Shown: positions 1 to 5,951, counted from the stretch's first letter. The stretch is 6,829 nucleotides of DNA from Caldifarciminota bacterium UBA3079 (GCA_002366635.1 DFBN01000085.1:1-6829); one strand, 5' to 3'. The notes: generated from the letters alone by a model not told the origin. Numbers and translations are program-made.

Positions 1-144
1 CTGGCAGAGAATCTGGCTAACCATTTGGCAAAGCAGTTGGTTATGCACCTGGAAAGGTATCTGGGATAGAAACTGGCGACCTATTTCTCTCAGATTCTGG
101 CGTAGAACCTGGTAGGCCATCTGGTAGAAGAACTGGGATTCCAA
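1..144. repeat. Degenerate tandem array, 12-bp period, core ANYTGG
   Basis: Cutting the sequence into 12-mers from base 1 puts YTGG at 1, 13, 25, 37, 49, 61, 73, 97, 109, 121 and 133: 11 of 12 units, always in phase. Only the unit at 85 (ttct) breaks it. Nine of the 11 cores are CTGG and two are TTGG. Base 11 of each unit is A in 11 of 12 units, so the repeated core across the unit boundary is ANYTGG followed by six variable bases. The pattern fades after 144: 157 still has atgg in phase, but 145 and 169 do not match. The array starts at the window edge, so its true left end is unknown. Function is not recognised. It may be an array of protein- or RNA-binding sites, or a decayed tetrapeptide-repeat coding region (on the minus strand the phase reads Gln, then a codon with middle T). 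Periodicity is certain by inspection; function is open. Confidence 0.85.
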
Positions 145-149
145 GTAGA

Positions 150-167
150 GAGGGGGATGGCCCCCTC
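150..167. other. GC-rich perfect hairpin just after the 12-bp array
   Basis: GAGGGGG (150-156) pairs with CCCCCTC (161-167) across the 4-base loop ATGG, giving a 7-bp stem. The loop contains the in-phase ATGG of the fading 12-bp pattern at 157. There is no run of T after the stem on either strand, so it does not look like an ordinary Rho-independent terminator. It could be the end structure of a transcript through the array, or chance. Confidence 0.5.
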
Positions 168-249
168 GGCCAAATCTGGACCCTTCAATGTCCTAATCTA
201 TTACTACTCAAAGACTTAAGCTATTGAGAATCTCTCCGCCTGTCAAATG

Positions 250-266
250 CCAGGGTTCGGCCCTGG
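250..266. other. Short hairpin CCAGGG-TTCGG-CCCTGG
   Basis: CCAGGG (250-255) pairs with CCCTGG (261-266) around the 5-base loop TTCGG. A G-T pair at 249/267 could lengthen it to 7 bp. It resembles a tRNA T-arm at first glance, but the loop is the wrong size and no acceptor or anticodon stem fits. No T-run follows. Role unknown. Confidence 0.4.
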
Positions 267-318
267 TCAGCCTTATCGCTTGATACCCGACATTTTCTGA
301 GTTATAAGTTGTTATCTT

Positions 319-737
319 GCAGCAATCCCCTCTGGGTCTGCATCCGGCCACAGACTCGCTGTATAAGTTCACAACGATAACGGTTGACCCTAACGGCGGC
401 AGCATCTGCTATCGTTTTGACTGGGGTAATGGCGATACCTCGGACTGGAGTTCTTATTTCCTTTCAGGCGATACAGTAACAAAGAGCCATTCCTGGTCAA
501 TGACTGGAACTCACTCTGTAAAGGCACAGGCGAAAGACGTGGGGCTGTGCCTGGTCAGGAGAACATATTATCAGTATTGTTTTGTGGAACAGGACCTTTG
601 GCGGAGTTGGCGATGACTATGGTTATTCGGTTCAAGAAACCTCTGATGGCGGATATATCATCACCGGTTGGACCTGCTCTTATGGCGCAGGTTCTGCTGA
701 TGTCTGGTTCATCAAAACCGATTAGGAAAGGACCTTT
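319..737 (+). pseudogene. Decayed secreted protein gene: PKD domain plus one [13 protein letters not shown] repeat
   Basis: Recognisable protein text lies in three consecutive frames. The first (to about 348) reads IPSGSASG. The second (350-538) reads TDSLYKFTTITVDPNGG, then CYRFDWGNGDTSDWSSY and [17 protein letters not shown], a typical PKD (Ig-like) domain with the W-G-[DN]-G turn. The third (540-725) continues the domain as [13 protein letters not shown], then joins abruptly to [27 protein letters not shown] and DVWFIKTD. Each frame change equals one inserted base or two lost. A TAG (723-725) ends the last frame, yet ERTF follows it. The motif AGGACCTTT recurs at 591 and 729, 138 bases apart in the same frame, marking the start of a further repeat unit. 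Such domains normally belong to long exported surface proteins. No start codon, signal peptide or Shine-Dalgarno site is visible. I read it as a remnant; sequencing errors could account for part of the damage. Confidence 0.75.
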
Positions 738-742
738 TTTGT

Positions 743-771
743 TTGACAATAAGTCTGCTTTACCTTATACT
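743..771 (+). promoter_or_regulatory. Sigma70-type promoter of the 586-aa regulator-like gene
   Basis: TTGACA (743-748), a 17-base spacer, then TATACT (766-771): a perfect -35 and a 5/6 -10 at ideal spacing. The predicted start of transcription is about 778, one base before the ATG at 779, implying a leaderless or nearly leaderless mRNA. The promoter lies directly after the last trace of the decayed gene. Confidence 0.8.
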
Positions 772-778
772 GTAAATT

Positions 779-2539
779 ATGGTAACGATATTCTACGACA
801 AACATAAAGGCGGTCGCGAAAGAGAAGCGCCGGCCAGCCAAATGCGTCTCAGCGACCACCTCGACCGAGTGCGGCTCGAAAGCCGGGACAAAGATACCCT
901 TCGCCGCCTGGGTATAAAAACGGTAGAACAATTCCTCTCTATGGATGTTTCGAGGATACTTGGTCTAAATGGTTGCGGTCATGCTACCTACGAAAGAATG
1001 AAAAGTGTCCAGAAACGCCTTAGAGATAAATTCTCTAAAGTTATTACTGGTTCCACAAAAATGGAATTTCCGAAAGGAGGTCGGGTGAGCTTTAACAAAC
1101 TGGTTTCTCTCGCTGTGCTGGAGCGGTTGCCCCTATTCTCATCCAGTATTATCTCAAAACCGGCGGCAACCGTGTTACATAAAAGTTATTACGAACAGAC
1201 ACCCCTGGTAGAGCTTGATTTTCCGCGGCGCGCACAACAGGCGTTCTCCAAACTGGGTATTAATACGCTTAGAGCTCTTTTATTGACGCCTGCCGGCGTT
1301 ATGTTAGAACAAAAGGATTTTGGCGAAACCACACTTGAGAAAATCCAAGACATAGTAAAAAGCTTTCTACTTCATACTGCCGCACCTGGAGATAGCCGGA
1401 TTTGGGATTCTTCTTCCTTTGAGGTTCTGGTCAGAAGTTTTGTGCACCATGTATTTAAGCCCTACCGCGCCGCAGAAATTCTGTTAGGCCGTTTCGCTTT
1501 GAATCGCAACAACATCCCGACTTATGAGGAAATCGGCAAAGAGTATGGAATTACCCGGGCACGCGTCGGCCAGATAGTCCAAAAAGGGCAACGAGTTTTC
1601 TCGTCCCAAGCCATACTGAAGTTTTTGGCTCCACTCTGGACCGAAGTGCAAAAGGTCATCGACGAGAACGGCGGTCTTGTTGAAGTTTCCACATTGGCTC
1701 AGAAACTCAACCATCGGTTCGGTTGGAAAAGTCGTCCAAGGATTCATGCCCTGGCGAATGTCCTTCTGCTAAACCGGGAACTGCATGTCTATGGAAACGC
1801 AGAGCTTATCACTTACGCCGATTTCCTTAATCGGACAATGGAAGTAGACTCAGTATGTCGCAAGGATTTCCCTTGTGTAACCTGCGGTCAGGGTTCAATC
1901 AATCTGGGCAGGATATTCAAATCCGGTCCAGAAGAAATGGATATCACAAAAGCTGGCAGCCGAACAGCCGCTATTTGCAGAAAATACTGCCCTCGAGGCA
2001 TCAAACCGCCAAGGCGTTTTCCCCAGGTTCTTATTGTCCACTTCGCATTACGCACCGACGAAGTAGTAGCGCAGGATAACCGAGTCTATACGAAGAGATG
2101 CTGGTTACTCCGTTGGAGTGAATCCCTGAAAGAAGTGATTACCGCCGTACTTGAAACCGCTGGACATCCGATGCACTATCGCGAATTGGCTAAGTACATC
2201 CGTCGCGAAAACATGAAATACAAGAATGTATCTGCCCAGTCTGTCCATGGCTACTTGACGCATCACAACCACTTCCAGTTAGTAGGACGAGGCACCTATG
2301 GCATGGAGTCCTGGAAGATAAGACCATACAAATCCCGCTCCAAAGCTATTATCGAATTGCTGGAAAAACACGGTAAGCCTATGCCCGCTTCGCAGATAAT
2401 TTCCCGTCTGGTCCGGACAGGTCAATTCAAACCCCAGAATATCCAGTCTGCACTGTGCCAACATCCACGCTTTGTAGAAGTAGGAAAAGACTTGTACGAC
2501 CTGCGGGAACGGACCAAACCGGGTAAGAGACAGAAGTAA
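779..2539 (+). CDS. Composite RNA-polymerase-like DNA-binding protein (alpha-CTD/HhH x2, sigma region 4-like HTH, Cys cluster, HARE-HTH x2)
   Basis: No named family covers all 586 residues, but several modules are visible. Residues ~36-82 (LGIKTVEQFLSMDVSRIL) and ~143-197 (FSKLGINTLRALLLTP, then FGETTLEKI) look like the helix-hairpin-helix fold of the RNA polymerase alpha C-terminal domain. Residues ~235-276 (IPTYEEIGKEYGITRARVGQ) match the sigma region 4 helix-turn-helix, followed by a likely winged helix (~285-345). C360, C366, C369, C400 and C404 could bind zinc. Residues ~444-512 and ~517-575 each look like HARE-HTH, the winged helix of RNAP delta (RpoE) and some restriction and chromatin proteins. 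No catalytic motif, signal peptide or membrane segment is seen, so a cytosolic DNA- or RNAP-binding regulator is inferred. ATG 779 sits at the predicted transcription start without a Shine-Dalgarno site; ATG 842 (residue 22) is the alternative. The gene stands alone and converges on the radical SAM gene 42 bases away. Confidence 0.8.
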   Translation: MVTIFYDKHKGGREREAPASQMRLSDHLDRVRLESRDKDTLRRLGIKTVEQFLSMDVSRILGLNGCGHATYERMKSVQKRLRDKFSKVITGSTKMEFPKGGRVSFNKLVSLAVLERLPLFSSSIISKPAATVLHKSYYEQTPLVELDFPRRAQQAFSKLGINTLRALLLTPAGVMLEQKDFGETTLEKIQDIVKSFLLHTAAPGDSRIWDSSSFEVLVRSFVHHVFKPYRAAEILLGRFALNRNNIPTYEEIGKEYGITRARVGQIVQKGQRVFSSQAILKFLAPLWTEVQKVIDENGGLVEVSTLAQKLNHRFGWKSRPRIHALANVLLLNRELHVYGNAELITYADFLNRTMEVDSVCRKDFPCVTCGQGSINLGRIFKSGPEEMDITKAGSRTAAICRKYCPRGIKPPRRFPQVLIVHFALRTDEVVAQDNRVYTKRCWLLRWSESLKEVITAVLETAGHPMHYRELAKYIRRENMKYKNVSAQSVHGYLTHHNHFQLVGRGTYGMESWKIRPYKSRSKAIIELLEKHGKPMPASQIISRLVRTGQFKPQNIQSALCQHPRFVEVGKDLYDLRERTKPGKRQK

Positions 2540-2581
2540 TAACGGAACCGGGATGGACTAAGGCCAGATGAAGTTTCGCAG

Positions 2582-4039
2582 TTATTTCACTGGTTCTAAT
2601 TTGCGGGTTTCATTGGCTTTCCTGGGGACATATTTTTCTTCCCAGAGCGGCCGACTGAGCCGGTCAAAGTCCTTGCCATATTGAATCAACCCTTCATGAT
2701 ATTCTGTTTCATTCAGGGCGATTTCGGCTTCAGGGTCGATACCTTTTGCCCCGCACTCACGGATGATTTTGAGCAGCTCGCCGTGATGGTCTCGAATCGG
2801 ACACGGGCAGAACCAGTTGTTAACTTTGTCGGCCGGCTGTAGATATCCGTAACTCTTTTGCCATTCCCGAATTTTCTGCATCATTGGAGAGTCTAGAACC
2901 GTATTCAGGTCACCACCGTTGCGATAAACATCAATGATGTTATGAGTGGAATAGGGGACGAAAACGCACGGGCTTACATCCCCGTTCCAGTTGATATACA
3001 TATAACCGCCACCTCGGCCCGAAGATATGCAGCCGTCAGAAAGGACCCCGCTGTTCCAGAAGTCAGCAATGAAAGCTTTGAGGTCACGCTGGATATGGAA
3101 AGTCCGCTTGAGCATTTCGAATCGCTGTTCCGGTGTAACCATTATGTCCAGGGTGTGCTTGCGACCGATGGGCATGTATTGAAACAACCAGCCATAGGTT
3201 ACGCCCTGTTCATTGAAATAGTAGTCAATGAATTCATCACTGGTGACTATGTCCCAGTTGTTTCGGGTTCCGGTAACAGAAATACCGAATGGCACGCCTG
3301 CATTCCTGAGGTTTTCAAATGCCTTCAGGATACGACGGTGGACACCTTTGCCACGGCGCTGGTCGGTTTCGGCTTCAAAGCCTTCAACTGAGATGGCCGG
3401 TGTCAGGTTACCTATCTGTTCAAGCCTCTTTGCCGTCTCTTCGTTTATCAGGGTTCCGTTTGTAAATACCTCGAAGAAATTGGAGCTGTGTTTTGCAGCT
3501 ATATCAATGAGGTCCTTGCCATTATCCTTCCACAGGAATGGCTCGCCTCCGGAAATGACGGTAAAGTATGACCCCCACAGTTTTTCTTTTTCTGTCAGGA
3601 TTCTGTCGAATGTGTCAAAGTCCAGCTTGGCCGCGGCACTGCTGTCACTGCATGCGTAGCATCCGGTGCAATGCAGGTTACACAGTTTGCCAGGGCTGAC
3701 TACCAGAAATGACGGCGGGTCGTATCCCCAAGTCTCGCTCAGCTTGCCCCGGTCCGCCATCATCAGATTGTCAAGGTATACATCAAACATGCGGTCCAGC
3801 ACATGTTTTGAAACAATACCTCGGTCGACAGAACGGACAGTGCTGTGAAGCATCGCTACAGCCGCGGCATACTTGTCTTCCTGAACCTGTCGCGGTCCTG
3901 TAGTGTCACTGTTTATGACCGACGGATACATCTTTTTTTCGATGAAAGGAATCATGACTTTACGCAGATTCCTGTGCTTTGCCAAGGTTTCCAGTAGCAA
4001 CCGGTACGAACCCTGTTGGAACATTTTATCCAGATTCAT
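2582..4039 (-). CDS. Radical SAM enzyme with SPASM/twitch-like C-terminal domain
   Basis: The 485-residue product has the radical SAM cluster motif CX3CX2C at C120, C124 and C127 (CNLHCTGC, with an extra C130) and the SAM-binding GGEP at 164-167. This family cleaves S-adenosylmethionine to start radical chemistry. The C-terminal part carries CX15GX4C (C337, G353, C358), the opening signature of SPASM/twitch auxiliary Fe-S domains, then C411, C413 and C429. That is fewer cysteines than a full two-cluster SPASM domain. About 100 residues precede the core. The protein is cytosolic by sequence. Its ATG overlaps the stop of the upstream TetR gene as ATGA, and a strong GGAGGA (4046-4051) lies 6 bases before it, so this start is firm and the two genes are translationally coupled. 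Substrate is unknown: no RiPP precursor peptide or transporter for a peptide product is seen nearby. A peptide-maturing or metabolite-modifying role would be guesswork. Confidence 0.9.
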   Translation of the reverse strand: MNLDKMFQQGSYRLLLETLAKHRNLRKVMIPFIEKKMYPSVINSDTTGPRQVQEDKYAAAVAMLHSTVRSVDRGIVSKHVLDRMFDVYLDNLMMADRGKLSETWGYDPPSFLVVSPGKLCNLHCTGCYACSDSSAAAKLDFDTFDRILTEKEKLWGSYFTVISGGEPFLWKDNGKDLIDIAAKHSSNFFEVFTNGTLINEETAKRLEQIGNLTPAISVEGFEAETDQRRGKGVHRRILKAFENLRNAGVPFGISVTGTRNNWDIVTSDEFIDYYFNEQGVTYGWLFQYMPIGRKHTLDIMVTPEQRFEMLKRTFHIQRDLKAFIADFWNSGVLSDGCISSGRGGGYMYINWNGDVSPCVFVPYSTHNIIDVYRNGGDLNTVLDSPMMQKIREWQKSYGYLQPADKVNNWFCPCPIRDHHGELLKIIRECGAKGIDPEAEIALNETEYHEGLIQYGKDFDRLSRPLWEEKYVPRKANETRKLEPVK

Positions 4040-4677
4040 AAATAATCCTCCTTAACTGCACGGGGTTTTAATAGAACCCCGTCTAAGAATATATGTTTGG
4101 CTATTTTCAGTTCAATTGCCAGGGATTTCTCGGGAACGGCTTCAATCCAGGAAAACACAAAACCGTCGGTCAGGCCCATCAGGACCCTGGTGAGCGTTTT
4201 GGCATCAACCGGGATGAGTGTGCCGTCCTTGATTCCTCTTTCAAGAATTTCGGTCAGACGTGCGGAAAGGGCGGCCCGCTGCTGTTGTAAACGGAAAACC
4301 GCAGGCTGACTTTGCCCGGGTGCTGTATATGTTTCGGAAAAGTACAGCCGAATGAAATCCGGGTTCTGGTGGAAAAAAGTCAATTTTGCTTCGATGAATT
4401 TCTCGAGCTGTTTTGTTATGGTTGTTTCCGACATCACTTGCTCGGAAACAAAGTTAACAAGCTCTCTGGTTTTTCCCTCAATGAGTGTATCATAGAGCTG
4501 GCTTTTGCTTTGGAAATAGGAATAGATGGTGCCCAAGGCAAATTCTGCCTTGCGGGCCAGCTCTTTCATAGTGAAATTAAAGAATCCCTTTTGTGCGAAC
4601 AGCCGTTCGGCTGTGTCTCGAATCTGATTAATCCGATTCAGCTTTTCCTCTGCCCGACGGGAAATAGCTTTGTCCAT
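4036..4677 (-). CDS. TetR/AcrR-family transcriptional regulator
   Basis: The 213-residue protein has the usual TetR length. Its N-terminal DNA-binding domain (~15-65) includes AERLFAQKGFFNFTMKELA and LGTIYSYFQSKSQLYDTL, the classic TetR helix-turn-helix (recognition helix near residues 48-56) followed by the conserved Y-F-x-S-K/H segment. The remainder is the variable helical ligand and dimer domain, so the inducer cannot be read from it. The start ATG has AAAGG 8 bases upstream. It is the first gene of a two-gene unit with the radical SAM enzyme, overlapping it by 4 bases. A consensus promoter and several inverted repeats lie in its 5' region. By family habit it probably represses its own operon and releases when a ligand binds; this is inference. 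Confidence 0.93.
   Translation of the reverse strand: MDKAISRRAEEKLNRINQIRDTAERLFAQKGFFNFTMKELARKAEFALGTIYSYFQSKSQLYDTLIEGKTRELVNFVSEQVMSETTITKQLEKFIEAKLTFFHQNPDFIRLYFSETYTAPGQSQPAVFRLQQQRAALSARLTEILERGIKDGTLIPVDAKTLTRVLMGLTDGFVFSWIEAVPEKSLAIELKIAKHIFLDGVLLKPRAVKEDYL
4046..4051 (-). promoter_or_regulatory. Shine-Dalgarno site of the radical SAM gene, inside the TetR coding end
   Basis: GGAGGA on the minus strand lies 6 bases before the ATG at 4039 and within the last codons of the TetR gene. It is the strongest ribosome site in the window. It fixes the start of the radical SAM gene and supports translational coupling through the ATGA overlap. Confidence 0.85.
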
Positions 4678-4693
4678 AATCAGTGCCTTTCTT

Positions 4694-4770
4694 GTTCTAG
4701 AACGACCATTTCATACTTAGAATTCATATTCTACTTATAGACCTGAAATCCGGCAATTCGATTCAGGACT
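4694..4770. promoter_or_regulatory. Cluster of inverted repeats in the TetR leader, candidate operators
   Basis: Three dyads lie between the predicted transcription start and the TetR ATG. They are GTTCTAGAAC (4694-4703, perfect 10-bp palindrome), TAGAAT-TCAT-ATTCTA (4718-4733, perfect 6-bp arms) and a longer dyad with arms agacctgaaa (4739-4748) and attcaggact (4761-4770), whose halves agree at 8 of 10 positions around AGWCCTGAAW. The right arm of the last covers the predicted start site (~4767). TetR proteins bind such dyads, so autoregulation is plausible. Which dyad is the true operator cannot be told from sequence alone. Confidence 0.5.
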
Positions 4771-4773
4771 CTG

Positions 4774-4801
4774 ATTATAGAATAGCCAATCTGTTTGTCA
4801 A
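4774..4801 (-). promoter_or_regulatory. Consensus sigma70-type promoter of the TetR-radical SAM operon
   Basis: On the minus strand TTGACA (4801-4796), a 16-base spacer and TATAAT (4779-4774) match consensus at all 12 positions. Transcription should start near 4767, giving a leader of about 90 bases before the TetR ATG at 4677. A promoter this strong next to a repressor gene suggests it is normally held off. Confidence 0.85.
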
Positions 4802-4802
4802 G

Positions 4803-4828
4803 AAAACACCTTTCTTCGTAAGGTTTTG
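4803..4828 (-). terminator. Weak terminator-like hairpin after the ABC ATPase gene
   Basis: On the minus strand ACCTT (4824-4820) pairs with AAGGT (4812-4808) over a 7-base loop. Flanking AAAA and TTTT could extend the stem past a bulge, and the tract GTTTTCTT follows directly. The stem is short and AT-rich, so it is at best a weak Rho-independent terminator. It abuts the -35 box of the next promoter, which fits a boundary between the two minus-strand transcription units. Confidence 0.35.
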
Positions 4829-4862
4829 AGAAACCGGGGCTTAACTTTCGCTTCGGGCAGAA

Positions 4863-5951
4863 TTAAACCAGGGTTGCTTCGTTTTCGGGGTCGAAGAAAT
4901 GGAGCTTGTCGGTATTGAACTGGATATTGAGTATTTCGCCTGTTTTTGGTGCGTAATGGGCTTGGACCCGGGCTACAATGACATTCTGACCTATTTTAAG
5001 ATGAAGGATGTTCTCGTTTCCCATCAGTTCGGCAACCTCGACCCAGACCTTGATACCTTGATTCTGGCCGATGCCATCACTTGGCAGGATATTCTCAGGC
5101 CGGATGCCCAATGTGACCTTTTTGCCTTGGGCCGGTGCCAGTTGTTTAACCAGTGATTCGGGCAGGTTCAGGGTAAATGTCTCCTGGACAAAACGAAGCG
5201 GTTCGGTTTCGATTCTGCCTTCGAGAAAATTCATCGGTGGTGAACCGATAAAACCGGCAACGAATCTGTTTACCGGCTTATTGTAAAGGGTCATCGGGTC
5301 TGCAATCTGGAGTAGCCGGCCGTTTTTCATTACGCCGATACGCTGACCCAGGGTCATTGCTTCAACTTGGTCATGGGTAACATAGAAAACCGTGGTTTCA
5401 AGACGATGGTGGAGCTGGGCGAGTTCGGCCCGCATCCCGACTCGGAGTTTGGCATCAAGATTGGACAAAGGCTCATCAAACAGGAAGACTTTTGGATTGC
5501 GGACGATAGCCCTTCCTACCGCAACACGCTGGCGCTGGCCACCGGATAATGCGGCGGGCTTGCGGCCAAGCAGTTCCCCGATGCCCAGAATCTGAGCGGC
5601 TTCTTCAACCCTTTGCCTGGTTTGCTTCTTTGGTGATTTACGCAGCTTGAGCGCGAATGCCATATTGTCATAAACGGTCATATGTGGATAGAGCGCATAA
5701 TTCTGGAATACCATTGCGATGTCTCTATCCTTTGGTTCAACATTGTTTACCAACCGGTCGCCGATGAAGATTTGGCCGGATGTCGCCTCTTCCAGTCCGG
5801 CAACGAGGCGCAGTGTTGTTGATTTGCCACAGCCCGAAGGTCCAACCAGTACAAAGAATTCCTTGTCTGCCACTTCAAAGCTGACATGGTCCACGGCCAT
5901 GACATTCTTGTCGAATACCTTGGTGAGGTCCTTAAAGAGTACCCGACTCAT
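4863..5951 (-). CDS. ABC transporter ATP-binding protein, MalK/UgpC/MsmX (CUT1 sugar-type) family
   Basis: The 362-residue protein has the full ATPase set: Walker A GPSGCGKST (37-45), Q-loop Q83, signature LSGGQ (135-139), Walker B VFLFDEP (155-161) with catalytic E160, D-loop SNLDA and switch H193. Residues ~235-362 form the C-terminal TOBE region with GIRPEN (282-287), and the total length is normal for MalK-type subunits. The ATPase dimer powers import of sugars, oligosaccharides or glycerol-3-phosphate through partner permeases at the inner face of the membrane. No permease or binding protein gene lies in the window, so it may serve distant transporters, as MsmX does in Bacillus. Its ATG lies 20 bases inside the end of accD with no clear Shine-Dalgarno site, implying coupled translation. 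The symbol is a family-level label; substrate is not determined. Confidence 0.9.
   Translation of the reverse strand: MSRVLFKDLTKVFDKNVMAVDHVSFEVADKEFFVLVGPSGCGKSTTLRLVAGLEEATSGQIFIGDRLVNNVEPKDRDIAMVFQNYALYPHMTVYDNMAFALKLRKSPKKQTRQRVEEAAQILGIGELLGRKPAALSGGQRQRVAVGRAIVRNPKVFLFDEPLSNLDAKLRVGMRAELAQLHHRLETTVFYVTHDQVEAMTLGQRIGVMKNGRLLQIADPMTLYNKPVNRFVAGFIGSPPMNFLEGRIETEPLRFVQETFTLNLPESLVKQLAPAQGKKVTLGIRPENILPSDGIGQNQGIKVWVEVAELMGNENILHLKIGQNVIVARVQAHYAPKTGEILNIQFNTDKLHFFDPENEATLV

Larger units (their letters stand above)
145..318. other. Gene-free stretch between the array and the decayed gene
   Basis: No frame on either strand shows recognisable protein sequence here. Stops are frequent, including TAG on the minus strand at 195-193, TAA at 214-216 and TGA at 298-300. 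The only structures seen are two short GC-rich inverted repeats at 150-167 and 250-266, listed separately. No tRNA, promoter or Shine-Dalgarno site could be supported. Confidence 0.5.

Noticed and set aside
1..144. CRISPR or TIGR-like guide array
   Set aside because: The repeated part is only 4-6 bases with 6-8 variable bases. CRISPR repeats and TIGR units are much longer, and no Cas or Tas gene is present.
1..216. A plus-strand Leu-every-fourth-residue frame (LAENLANHLAKQ...) broken by only two TAG codons, suggesting TAG read-through
   Set aside because: TAG at 67 and 103 interrupt it. All Leu codons are CTG or TTG and the next base is always G, which points to nucleotide-level constraint. 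Nothing else in the window supports recoded TAG.
236..275. tRNA T-arm-like segment with GGTTCGG
   Set aside because: The stem-loop gives a 5-base loop with a 6-bp stem, and no acceptor, D or anticodon stems can be folded around it.
727..741. Terminator-like AAAGG/CCTTTTTT after the pseudogene stop
   Set aside because: The palindrome leaves a loop of only one to three bases with a 4-bp stem. The T-run is better seen as the end of the decayed repeat (AGGACCTTT).
547..807. Plus-strand open frame of 86 codons crossing the pseudogene and promoter
   Set aside because: Its translation has no family features, while the same bases in another frame give the clear FGG...[10 protein letters not shown] repeat.
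2540..2600. Bidirectional terminator between the convergent genes
   Set aside because: Only GAACC/GGTTC arms about 50 bases apart could be found, with no compact stem and no T-run, so a terminator is not supported.
2942..3391. Plus-strand open frame of 149 codons, and similar ones over 3228-3659 and 4312-4740
   Set aside because: They lie opposite the well-supported radical SAM and TetR genes and show no recognisable protein motifs; they are antisense shadows.
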